A stretch of 64,000 nucleotides of DNA from Aurantibacillus circumpalustris (GTDB taxonomy: Bacteria; Bacteroidota; Bacteroidia; B-17B0; Aurantibacillaceae), in NCBI RefSeq assembly GCF_029625215.1, contig NZ_CP121197.1, positions 1,550,001 to 1,614,000 of the forward strand. Direction: 5' to 3'. Shown piece after piece: positions 27,967 through 36,498 of the stretch. The position numbers were made by a program, and so were the translations under genes. The stretch's first letter is position 1. Each line of letters starts with the position of its first letter. A model generated the notes under the pieces. That model was given only the letters and a program-made list of their open reading frames with translations. It was not told the origin of the DNA and did no database searches.

Positions 27967-30900
27967 TTGGACTCTCAAAACAATATTCTTCTTCAAAAGC
28001 TCGACGAGTTTATTCGTCGTTACTACAAAAATAAATTAATAAAGGGAACAATTTATTCGAGTGGTATTTTGTTGCTCGCGTTTTTATCGGTTGTTTTTCT
28101 TGAGTACTTTGGGGAGTTTAATACTCTCATTCGAGGTGTTTTATTTTTTAGTTTTCTGAGTGCATCAATTGCTGTATTGATCAATTACATTGTTACACCT
28201 TTACTTAAGCTAAATAAAATAGGAAAAGTAATTTCTTACGATCAGGCCGCGGCTATTATTGGAAATCACTTTAGCAACGTGCAGGATAAATTATTAAACG
28301 TACTTCAACTCCAGAACAATCAACTTTTAAATGGTTCGAATGAATTGTTGTTTGCAGGAATTAACCAAAAGATCAATGAGTTAAAACCAATTCCTTTCAC
28401 TACAGCTGTTGATTTGAATGAAAATAGGAAATATCTTAAATACTTGCTTCCATTAGTGCTTGTAACAACGGCAATAGTAATTATTTGGCCGCAAATCATT
28501 TCTAAAAGCACTACACGCTTAGTTAACTACCAAACCTATTACGAGAAGGAAATGCCTTTTCAATTTACAATTCAAAATAAAGATCTACAAGCACTTCAAA
28601 CGCAAGACTATAAGTTGGAAGTAAAGATTGATGGAGATGAGGTTCCGAATGAAGTTTTTATCGAGGTGAGCGGAATTAGTTACAAATTAGAAAAAGAAAA
28701 TACTATTTCCTTTCATTACACTTTTACCAACTTACAAAACACACTGCCATTTCAACTAAGCGCAGCAGGTTTTACTTCAAAAGAGTATGAACTCAAAGTA
28801 CTTCCAAAACCGTCTTTACTCCAGTTTAATTTACAACTTATTTATCCGTCGTATTTGAACAAGCCAAATGAAAACCTTACAAATACAGGGGATCTTCAAA
28901 TTCCACAGGGTACAAAAGTAAATTGGGTATTTAATACTAAGAATACGGATGAATTAAAATTGCAATTCAGCGACAGTTTAGCATTACCATATAAAAGCAA
29001 CGAAAATCAATTTAGTTTTTCGCGAAGATTATTACAAAGCAACAACTACACCATAAAAGCATTGAATCAATTTGTGCCAAACGCAATTGATTCGGTTAAT
29101 TACGCTATTAATGTTATTGCTGATCAATTTCCAAATATTGATGTGAGTGAAACAGTAGATTCTTTGAACACAAAAAATATTTATTTTAGCGGACAAATTA
29201 AAGACGATTATGGATTTAGTCGTTTAACATTCTATTTTAAAAAATTCGGCACCGATACAAATGGAAAGTCAACTGAAACGAGTGGAAGTTATCCTATAGC
29301 TTTAATAAAAGGGCAAGTAAGCCAACCTTATTTTTATTTTTTTGATGCAGCTCAGTATGATTTACAGCAAGGTGATAAGGTAGAATACTATTTTGAAGTT
29401 TATGATAATGACGGTGTAAATGGTCCAAAAGCCTCAAAGACTGCGCTGATGGTTTTTAAAGCTCCAACTGAGGATGAGGTGAATGAATCAACACAAAAAA
29501 ATAACGCAGAGATTAAAAAAGATTTAGAAGAGAGCATTAAAAAAGCAAAACAATTGCAAAAGGATGTAAATGATCTTGCGAAAAAAATTAATGATAAAAA
29601 ACAATTGGGTTACGAAGAAAAAAAGAAAATTGAGGACCTCCTTAAAAAACAACAAGAACTTCAAAATAAAATAAACGAGGTTAAAAAAGAAAACGAACAA
29701 AATAATAAACAACAAAGCGAGTTTAGTCAAACCGATGAATCTATTCTTGAAAAACAAAAACAATTAGAACAGCTTTTCGAAAATGTAATGACGCCTGAAA
29801 TGAAAAAACTATTTGACGAGTTAAATAAAATGCTCGAAAAAATGGATAAAAATCAGGTGCAAGAGAAGTTGGAGCAGTTAAAACTTACCAATGAAGATAT
29901 AGAAAAAGAGTTAGACCGAAACTTAGAAGCGTTTAAGCAATTAGAGGTTCAGCAAAAAATGCAAAACGCAATAGATAAACTCGATGAACTCCAAAAGAAA
30001 GAGGAAGACTTGAACAAGGAAACGGAAGGGAAAAAACCAGAAGACTCTGCTGACAAAAAAGATAAGAATAAAGATGATAAGGACGGCAAGGATAAGAATG
30101 CCAAGGACAAGGATGGTAAACAAGACGAAAAAAAGACCGAATCAAAAAACTTAGAAAAGAAACAAGAAGAAATTAAAAAGGAGTTTGATGAGCTTAAAAA
30201 AGATTTAAAGGATCTTGAACAAAAAAATAAAGAGTTAGAAGAACCGAATGAACTTCCGAAAAATGACGAGAAGATGGATGAAGTTAGTCAGGACATGGAA
30301 AACAGTTCTCAAGAATTAAGTAAGAGCAATAATAAGAGCGCCTCTAAATCTCAGAAAAGTGCAAGTCAGAAAATGAAAGAAATGAAGGAGCAGATGGAAA
30401 AGGCAATGGAAGCGGAGGAGGATCAACAACAAGCTGAGAATGCACAAACACTTCGTCAAATCTTAGAAAATCTGGTAAACTTATCTTTTGGTCAGGAAGA
30501 ATTAATTAAACAACTTCCTAATACACGTGTGGATAACCCACAGTATGTTGCGATTCCGAAACAACAGAATAAACTCAAGGATGATAGTAAAATTGTGGAA
30601 GATAGTCTACTTGCTTTAAGTAAGCGTGCCCCTCAAATTAGCGCCATTGTTAACAGAGAAATAAACGCCATACATTTAAATATGGATAAGACGGTAAAGG
30701 CATTGGCAGATAGAAATACTGGTGAAAGTGTAATGCGAATGCAAAGTACTATGACTTCCGTAAATAATTTGGCTTTACTTTTAAATGAAGCGTTGGAGCA
30801 AATGCAACAGCAGATGAAACAGGCAAAAAAAGATAATGAGGGCAAAAAACCTGGAAAATGTAAAAAACCAGGGTCGGGTTCAGGTAAAAACCCTTCTAAA

Positions 30901-31488
30901 TCAGGAACACCATCTTCGAGCATGCGAAAATTGCAAGAGCAATTAAATCAACAGCTTAAGGAAATGAAAGAGGCCATGGAGAAAGGTCAGAAACCAGGTG
31001 AAAAGCCAGGGGATAAAAAGGGTCAGAAATCAGGTCAGGGTAGTATGGGTAGCTCTGGAACTGGAATGCCTGGCAGCGAACAGTTTGCGAAAATGGCCGC
31101 CCAACAGGAGGCCTTGCGCAGACAAATGCAGTCTCTTATGGATAAATTGAAAAATAAAGGGAATAATCCAGGGGGAGATCTTGCAAATTTAATGGAAGAA
31201 ACGGAGAAAGACCTTGTAAATAAGCAAATTACAAATCAAACCATGAGCAGACAGCAGGAAATACTTAGCCGTTTACTCGAAAGTGAGAAAGCCGAAAGGG
31301 AACGGGAGCAAGACGAACAACGTAAAAGTAATGAGGCCAAAAATGAAAATTTAAGCAACCCTGCCGAATTTTTAGAGTATAAAAGATTAAAGGAAAAAGA
31401 AATGGAATTGTTAAATACAGTCCCACCTAGTTTAACGCCTTACTACAAAGAAAAAGTAAATAATTATTTTAACAGCTTAAGTAAATGA
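27967..31488 (+). CDS. DUF4175 family membrane protein with long charged coiled coil
   Basis: A 1173-residue protein. Three hydrophobic segments lie near the N-terminus (about 28-46, 55-75 and 159-177), followed by an extracytoplasmic beta-rich region (about 180-500). A very charged Lys/Glu/Gln region follows (about 505-830), which reads as a long coiled coil with a Lys/Asp-rich patch around 690-720, then a Gly/Lys/Pro-rich low-complexity stretch and a helical C-terminus. This is the architecture of the DUF4175 family of Bacteroidota; the function is unknown. The start codon appears to be a TTG at 27967. Its TGA overlaps the ATG of the next gene. Confidence 0.82.
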   Translation: MDSQNNILLQKLDEFIRRYYKNKLIKGTIYSSGILLLAFLSVVFLEYFGEFNTLIRGVLFFSFLSASIAVLINYIVTPLLKLNKIGKVISYDQAAAIIGNHFSNVQDKLLNVLQLQNNQLLNGSNELLFAGINQKINELKPIPFTTAVDLNENRKYLKYLLPLVLVTTAIVIIWPQIISKSTTRLVNYQTYYEKEMPFQFTIQNKDLQALQTQDYKLEVKIDGDEVPNEVFIEVSGISYKLEKENTISFHYTFTNLQNTLPFQLSAAGFTSKEYELKVLPKPSLLQFNLQLIYPSYLNKPNENLTNTGDLQIPQGTKVNWVFNTKNTDELKLQFSDSLALPYKSNENQFSFSRRLLQSNNYTIKALNQFVPNAIDSVNYAINVIADQFPNIDVSETVDSLNTKNIYFSGQIKDDYGFSRLTFYFKKFGTDTNGKSTETSGSYPIALIKGQVSQPYFYFFDAAQYDLQQGDKVEYYFEVYDNDGVNGPKASKTALMVFKAPTEDEVNESTQKNNAEIKKDLEESIKKAKQLQKDVNDLAKKINDKKQLGYEEKKKIEDLLKKQQELQNKINEVKKENEQNNKQQSEFSQTDESILEKQKQLEQLFENVMTPEMKKLFDELNKMLEKMDKNQVQEKLEQLKLTNEDIEKELDRNLEAFKQLEVQQKMQNAIDKLDELQKKEEDLNKETEGKKPEDSADKKDKNKDDKDGKDKNAKDKDGKQDEKKTESKNLEKKQEEIKKEFDELKKDLKDLEQKNKELEEPNELPKNDEKMDEVSQDMENSSQELSKSNNKSASKSQKSASQKMKEMKEQMEKAMEAEEDQQQAENAQTLRQILENLVNLSFGQEELIKQLPNTRVDNPQYVAIPKQQNKLKDDSKIVEDSLLALSKRAPQISAIVNREINAIHLNMDKTVKALADRNTGESVMRMQSTMTSVNNLALLLNEALEQMQQQMKQAKKDNEGKKPGKCKKPGSGSGKNPSKSGTPSSSMRKLQEQLNQQLKEMKEAMEKGQKPGEKPGDKKGQKSGQGSMGSSGTGMPGSEQFAKMAAQQEALRRQMQSLMDKLKNKGNNPGGDLANLMEETEKDLVNKQITNQTMSRQQEILSRLLESEKAEREREQDEQRKSNEAKNENLSNPAEFLEYKRLKEKEMELLNTVPPSLTPYYKEKVNNYFNSLSK

Positions 31489-31892
31489 TACCAACTAAGT
31501 ACCAAACATTAAAAATAAACTCGAATACCCAAAGTCTTAGATTGGTTGAGCGCTTAATCGAAGATGTTTGTCAGGTATACGGGGTAAATGAAGATTGTTA
31601 TGGTAACATGCTTATTGCTGTTACAGAAGCAGTGAACAATGCTATTCATCATGGCAATCAAGACAATCCGGAAAAAGTTGTGAAAATTGGTTTTGAATCT
31701 GAAAATTCAAAACTTATATTTTCTATTACCGATGAAGGAACTGGATTTGATTATGCAAACTTACCTGACCCAACCGATCCAGCAAATATTGATAAGATAA
31801 GTGGGAGGGGTGTTTTTCTTATGCAAAATCTATCAGACTCAATAAGCTTTGAACAAAATGGGCAAAAAGTCATACTAGGCTTTAACTCTTAA
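31485..31892 (+). CDS. Anti-sigma-type ATP-binding protein (HATPase_c, RsbW/SpoIIAB-like)
   Basis: A 135-residue single-domain GHKL ATPase. The N box reads AVTEAVNNAIHHG, followed by the G1 box ITDEGTGFD and the G2 region SGRGVFLMQNLSD, as in SpoIIAB/RsbW-type serine kinases that bind sigma factors or phosphorylate STAS-domain antagonists. No STAS antagonist or sigma factor is adjacent. The ATGA overlap with the DUF4175 gene implies co-translation. Confidence 0.88.
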   Translation: MIPTKYQTLKINSNTQSLRLVERLIEDVCQVYGVNEDCYGNMLIAVTEAVNNAIHHGNQDNPEKVVKIGFESENSKLIFSITDEGTGFDYANLPDPTDPANIDKISGRGVFLMQNLSDSISFEQNGQKVILGFNS

Positions 31893-32008
31893 AAGATTTC
31901 CTACTCTTTACACGATTTTCAATTCTAATCATTTGTGAAAAAAGGCGAAAATGCCTTAGTTTACTTCTTTAAGAAAATGTTTGGGTGTATATTTATACTG
32001 CATTCTTA

Positions 32009-33877
32009 ATGAAAATTTCCTTCAAAATAACTTTATTGTTTGTTGCTGCTGTTTTGTTTTTCCAAATAAAATGTCACGCGCAGCAGGTACAAATGACTAT
32101 GCCTGCACCAACTCAACCAGCTACTAAAGACAAGTTGGCCATGCAGTATTTCGAGCAAAAAGAGTTTGAAAAGGCTAATGTCTATTTCGATGATCTTTTT
32201 GATGCCAATCCTTCTGCTTGGTATTATTATTATTACAAAAGTTTACTAGGCGCCAAAGAATATTCGAAAGCAGAAAAAATCACTAAGAAACAATTAAAAC
32301 AAAACAAACAGAACGTTTTTTTGTATGTCTATTTAGGAAGAATATATAAGTTGGAAGAGGATAGTAAAAAGGAAAAAGAATCTTACGAAAAAGCACTTAA
32401 AGAATTGGAGCCAATTCAACCAAATATAGAAAATCTTGCAAACGCTTTTAAGGAAGATAATTTGTACGATTACGCGATTGATGTTTATAATAAGGCTCGT
32501 AAGGTTAGTCCAGATTACCCTTATTACTACGAGAGAGCGGAAGTTTATAAAGCAAAGAACGATCTTTCTTCCATGATTAATGAATATTTGGATGCACTGG
32601 AGTTTAGGGATTCTGAAATTCAAACAGTTCAAACAAATTTGCAAAACTCACTGGGTTACGATGATGAAGCGGGTGGTATAAGAAATCCATTATTGAAACA
32701 AGAGCTGCAAAAACGCATTCAAAAACATCCAGACAAAATTATACTCAGTGAATTTTTAATTTTTATTCAAAAACAACAAAAAGATTTTGATGGTGCATTT
32801 GTGCAATCGAGAGCCTTAGATAAACGTTTAAAGGAAGAAGGTAATCGTATTTATGAGCTTGCTAAAATTTGCGTGAGTAATCAAAATTGGGATGTAGCAA
32901 AACGTTGTTTCGATTATCTTATTGAGAAAGGACCAGAAAATTTATACTACGATTCAGCCATTATTGATGGTTTAAATGTTGAATATCTTGCATTAACTCA
33001 GAAGCCACAGCCTTCAAATCAAGAACTGATTTTACTTGAAGAAAAACTAACTAAAGCAAACAAAAAATACAAGACTAGTTTTTTAAATCCTATTATTTTA
33101 AAAAATCTTGCTTCATTAAAGGCATATTATTTAAATAAGAGTGAAGAAGCAATTGAACTGTTAGAAAGTTTCATAAACCTTCAGGGTCTTGAGGCAACAA
33201 TGAAAGCAGAGTATAAAATCATGTTAGCAGATATTTATCTTCTAAAAGGCGAAATTTGGGAAGCATCTTTATTGTATTCGCAAGTGGAAAAAGATTTTAA
33301 GTACGAGGCTATAGGACAGGAGGCAAAATTTAGAAATGCGAAATTGAGTTTTTATGCAGGTGACTTTGCCTGGGCTAAAACGCAAGCAGATGTTTTGAAA
33401 GGCGCTACTACAAAACTTATAGCAAACGACGCACTCGATTTAAGTCTAATTATTACTGATGCTATTGGTGTTGACACGAATGACATTCCTTTAAAATTAT
33501 TTTCGAGCGCAGAGTTAATGATTTTACAACACCGTTATACAGACGCGATTGCACGTATGGATAGCATTAATCTTTTATTCAGTACAAATACTTTAGGAGA
33601 TGATATCTATTTTAAAAAAGCGCAAATTTATTTTAAACTCGGAAAATATTTAGATGTAGAGGCCATGTATAAAAACATTGTTGAGTATTATCCTGGTGAT
33701 CTTTACGGAGACGATGCTCAATTTCGCCTTGCGGAACTTTATGATAAAAATTTGAACGATAAGGAAAAAGCAAAACTAGCCTACGAAGACGTGCTTGTAA
33801 AATATCAAGGAAGTATTTTTACAGTGGAGGCGCGTAGACGATTCCGAGAATTACGAGGTGACAACCTAAGCAATTGA
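32009..33877 (+). CDS. Periplasmic/secreted tetratricopeptide repeat protein
   Basis: A 622-residue protein. I start it at the ATG at 32009, where a signal peptide begins (MKISFKITLLFVAAVLFF, cleavage near CHAQQ); the frame upstream adds eight residues. TPR-like helix pairs fill the N-terminal half (AMQYFEQKEFEKANVYFDDLF, NVFLYVYLGRIYKLEEDSKK, PYYYERAEVYKAKNDL) and the C-terminal end (DIYFKKAQIYFKLGKYLDVEA, AQFRLAELYDKNLNDKEKA). No enzymatic domain is visible. Such proteins usually scaffold envelope complexes; the partner is unknown. Its stop overlaps the start of the next gene. Confidence 0.82.
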   Translation: MKISFKITLLFVAAVLFFQIKCHAQQVQMTMPAPTQPATKDKLAMQYFEQKEFEKANVYFDDLFDANPSAWYYYYYKSLLGAKEYSKAEKITKKQLKQNKQNVFLYVYLGRIYKLEEDSKKEKESYEKALKELEPIQPNIENLANAFKEDNLYDYAIDVYNKARKVSPDYPYYYERAEVYKAKNDLSSMINEYLDALEFRDSEIQTVQTNLQNSLGYDDEAGGIRNPLLKQELQKRIQKHPDKIILSEFLIFIQKQQKDFDGAFVQSRALDKRLKEEGNRIYELAKICVSNQNWDVAKRCFDYLIEKGPENLYYDSAIIDGLNVEYLALTQKPQPSNQELILLEEKLTKANKKYKTSFLNPIILKNLASLKAYYLNKSEEAIELLESFINLQGLEATMKAEYKIMLADIYLLKGEIWEASLLYSQVEKDFKYEAIGQEAKFRNAKLSFYAGDFAWAKTQADVLKGATTKLIANDALDLSLIITDAIGVDTNDIPLKLFSSAELMILQHRYTDAIARMDSINLLFSTNTLGDDIYFKKAQIYFKLGKYLDVEAMYKNIVEYYPGDLYGDDAQFRLAELYDKNLNDKEKAKLAYEDVLVKYQGSIFTVEARRRFRELRGDNLSN

Positions 33878-34818
33878 TTTCTTACAATCCAATAATTCAA
33901 GAGTTACACAAAGAATCGGCTTATCAAGTGGATGTATTGCGTTTGGATTTAATTGATGTAGAAATCAGCGGTAATAAATGGTTTAAGCTTAAAAACAATC
34001 TCGAAAAAGCAATTTCGCAGAACAAAAAAAGCATCATTACATTTGGTGGTGCTTATTCAAATCATATTGCTGCCACGGCTGCTGCTTGCAAAAAATTCAA
34101 TCTGAAATGTATTGGTGTTATACGTGGCGAAGAAAAAGAAGAACTTAACGACACGCTTAAGACTGCTCAGAAAAACGGCATGGAGTTTTATTTTGTAGAC
34201 CGTGAGACCTATAAACAAAAAGACACAATTGAATTTAAAAATAATCTTGCAAAAACGTTTGGCGAACATTATTTAATACCGGAAGGCGGCAATAATGAAG
34301 AAGGTGTCAGCGGTTGTATGGACATTCTAAAAAAAGAATGGAACTATGACTATGTTTTTTGTGCTTGTGGAACAGCAACCACCTTCGCAGGAATTTTAAC
34401 TTCAGCTAAAGATCAAAATAAAATAATAGGAATAAGTGTTTTAAAAGGAGAGAATAATTTACCAGCTGAGGCCGAAGTTCTATTGGATAAAATTTCTTTG
34501 AATAGCTCTAAAATGAAGATACTTGGAGAAGAAGCGCTTAAAAAAGATTTTATTGAAGATAGTTGTATTTTAAATTCCTACGCATTTAAAGGTTATGCAA
34601 AAAAGAACACTGAACTTTTAAATTTTAAAACAGAATTCGAAAACAAATTTGAAATTCCACTCGATCACATTTACACTACCAAATTGTTTTATGCCGTATT
34701 CGATTTAATTAAACGTAAAAAATTAATATCAGATTCAAAGATTTTGGTGGTGCATAGCGGAGGCTTGCAGGGTAATGAGGCTTTTGAGAAGCGCTACCAT
34801 TTAACGCCTAATCTGTAA
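33874..34818 (+). CDS. PLP-dependent D-cysteine desulfhydrase / ACC deaminase-like protein
   Basis: A 314-residue fold-type II PLP enzyme. The Schiff-base lysine lies in GNKWFKLKNNL, followed by the cofactor-phosphate and substrate segment ITFGGAYSNHIAATA, and a late VVHSGGLQGN motif. These fit the ACC deaminase/D-cysteine desulfhydrase family, which degrades D-cysteine or 1-aminocyclopropane-1-carboxylate; the exact substrate cannot be decided. It starts at a TTG overlapping the previous stop (TTGA). The last 25 bp overlap the 3' end of the convergent minus-strand gene. Confidence 0.85.
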   Translation: MISYNPIIQELHKESAYQVDVLRLDLIDVEISGNKWFKLKNNLEKAISQNKKSIITFGGAYSNHIAATAAACKKFNLKCIGVIRGEEKEELNDTLKTAQKNGMEFYFVDRETYKQKDTIEFKNNLAKTFGEHYLIPEGGNNEEGVSGCMDILKKEWNYDYVFCACGTATTFAGILTSAKDQNKIIGISVLKGENNLPAEAEVLLDKISLNSSKMKILGEEALKKDFIEDSCILNSYAFKGYAKKNTELLNFKTEFENKFEIPLDHIYTTKLFYAVFDLIKRKKLISDSKILVVHSGGLQGNEAFEKRYHLTPNL

Positions 34819-35546
34819 TTTAAACTAAGCCAAGGGTAGGCTTGTTTACTCAATGCCAATTGGCTCGTGATGGAGGAAAAAACTTTCACAAAACCAAAAC
34901 CAATTGAGAGATGTTGTACAACTAATCCTTCAGGTCTGCTAAGTTTCATACCTAATTGTGTTTGAACGCTAATACCCTCGGTGTTATAAAAGGCAACATC
35001 GGTACCGTATCTAATACGTGGGCCAAGAAAAAACTTGAAAGTACTTCCTTTTTCGGCGTAAAAGTTAACATCCAAGCCGGTAATGTATTTTATGCCCGGA
35101 ACACGTGTTCTTGTGGAGTCAAAGCCATTGAAGAAATTACCAAAGGAAGGATCGAAGGTGAGTATAATTGGAATAACAAAACCGATGCGATTGTCTTTCG
35201 TAAAACGTTCGTAGGTAAGATTAATTCTTCCAAAAAGAACAGCCATTGGTTGAATACTAATACTATTCTTAGGAAGAGTGAGCGTGCTGTTACTCGCAGC
35301 CCTTGAAGTTTTTTGTTGAGGGTCGTTAGAAAATAAATAGCGGTTGCCTTTATAATCTTCCATAACAATCAACTGATTTTTATTGATCTTTTCAATTTTC
35401 GATGTGTCGGTGGCTCTGAAGTAAACAAATTCCTTTGTATTACTAACGAGTATTCCTGTTTTAGACGTTCCATCCAGAAAAAAAAGTTTATCCTGCGCTT
35501 TAAAAATGGAGAAGCTAAACAAGAGTATAATTAATAAATATCTCAT
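34794..35546 (-). CDS. Secreted hypothetical protein, paralogue of its upstream neighbour
   Basis: A 250-residue protein with a signal peptide (about 1-17, ending FKAQ). The mature start QDKLFFLDGTSKTGIL and the following short strands match a pattern common in Bacteroidota envelope proteins (a DG turn and a xKVxEI-type strand). The rest is beta-rich and ends in aromatic/charged strands, possibly a small outer-membrane barrel. It begins exactly at the stop of the 35546-36424 gene (TAATG), so the two form an operon. The function is unknown. Confidence 0.65.
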   Translation of the reverse strand: MRYLLIILLFSFSIFKAQDKLFFLDGTSKTGILVSNTKEFVYFRATDTSKIEKINKNQLIVMEDYKGNRYLFSNDPQQKTSRAASNSTLTLPKNSISIQPMAVLFGRINLTYERFTKDNRIGFVIPIILTFDPSFGNFFNGFDSTRTRVPGIKYITGLDVNFYAEKGSTFKFFLGPRIRYGTDVAFYNTEGISVQTQLGMKLSRPEGLVVQHLSIGFGFVKVFSSITSQLALSKQAYPWLSLNYRLGVKW

Positions 35547-36424
35547 TAAAAACTAAGACCTAAGTTAATGCCAAGATAAATTTTTGGGAAAAAGCTATAG
35601 TTTATTGGCTTTGTATTGGGATCTGCGTCTTTGTTTACGAGATAATTCACTTGTTTTTTGTATTCACCAAAAAGCGGATATCCACCTATTCCGGCAATGG
35701 TTTTAAAGAAAAAATTATTCTTAAAGTTTGTATGTGTGCCAATATTAAAAATAAAGGCAAGTTGCGAGCCAGTTGATGGAGTATATTTAACTATAGTTGA
35801 AGTGCCGCTTGTTTCCTCTTTAACGCTACTAAAACTAAACGAAGTATATTTTATCAGTGCACCCATGCAAAAGGTGGTTTTCCTTTTAAAATGTCCGGGA
35901 TAAAAATTAAAAAAAGCACCAAAATCATAACTTTTTTTTGCATTATGTAAAATGCCTATAAACAAGTTCGCAATGGTTGCATGATTGTTGAAATTATATG
36001 CGCCCATTAAGCCATACCCTATTTTTTTTGATTGCACGAGTCTTTCAAAAAAGAATGATAAATCGGCGTTACATAAAGCAAGCGTATTCATTGAAACAAA
36101 GTTAAATGCAAAGAGCTGTTGGTCTTTTTGGTCGTTTTTTCTTGTTGTCCCAATTGCGTTGCGTGTGAGCGTGTTTTTTGGAGTATTATAAACCTCAATC
36201 GTGCCATTTTTGTATTCAATTAATACAACATCTTTTGTTGGAATAGTCTCGTTAGAATTTATAAAAGGAGCGCCAGATTCACTAATTGGCACAACCGTAA
36301 TTTGATCGGCACTGATTTCAAGAACTTTTACGATTTTACATTCACCATCCATAAGGTAAACCTTATCCTGAGCCTTAAGAGCGCAGGATAGGACAATAAA
36401 ACTGTATAAAAGAAACCTTTTCAA
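35546..36424 (-). CDS. Secreted hypothetical protein, paralogue of its downstream neighbour
   Basis: A 292-residue protein with a signal peptide (about 1-18, ending LKAQ). The mature N-terminus QDKVYLMDGECKIVKVLEI resembles the neighbour at the same position, pointing to a tandem duplication. The C-terminal two thirds are beta-rich with alternating aromatic residues (KIGYGLMGAYNFNNHATI, YSFFPKIYLGINLGLSF), consistent with an outer-membrane barrel. First gene of the pair; divergent from ricT. The function is unknown. Confidence 0.65.
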   Translation of the reverse strand: MKRFLLYSFIVLSCALKAQDKVYLMDGECKIVKVLEISADQITVVPISESGAPFINSNETIPTKDVVLIEYKNGTIEVYNTPKNTLTRNAIGTTRKNDQKDQQLFAFNFVSMNTLALCNADLSFFFERLVQSKKIGYGLMGAYNFNNHATIANLFIGILHNAKKSYDFGAFFNFYPGHFKRKTTFCMGALIKYTSFSFSSVKEETSGTSTIVKYTPSTGSQLAFIFNIGTHTNFKNNFFFKTIAGIGGYPLFGEYKKQVNYLVNKDADPNTKPINYSFFPKIYLGINLGLSF

Positions 36425-36447
36425 TCAATCAAAGATAGTTAATTGCT

Positions 36448-36479
36448 TTTGTATTAAACCATCAATTTTCTTATCTTTA
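36448..36479 (+). promoter_or_regulatory. Candidate sigma-ABfr promoter of ricT-gldH
   Basis: TTTG at 36448-36451, 20 nt, then TATCTTTA at 36472-36479, 19 bp before the ATG of ricT. Good bipartite match with optimal spacing. Confidence 0.6.
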
Positions 36480-36498
36480 AGCTTGAAAAAATTAATTT

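Noticed and set aside
29524-30145. Minus-strand hydrophobic frames that look like membrane proteins
   Set aside because: They are antisense of the Lys/Glu-rich coiled coil of the DUF4175 protein; antisense of AAA/GAA codons reads as Phe and Leu.
31942-31957. Hairpin AAGGC/GCCTT as a terminator after the anti-sigma-type gene
   Set aside because: The stem has only five pairs and no T run on either side.
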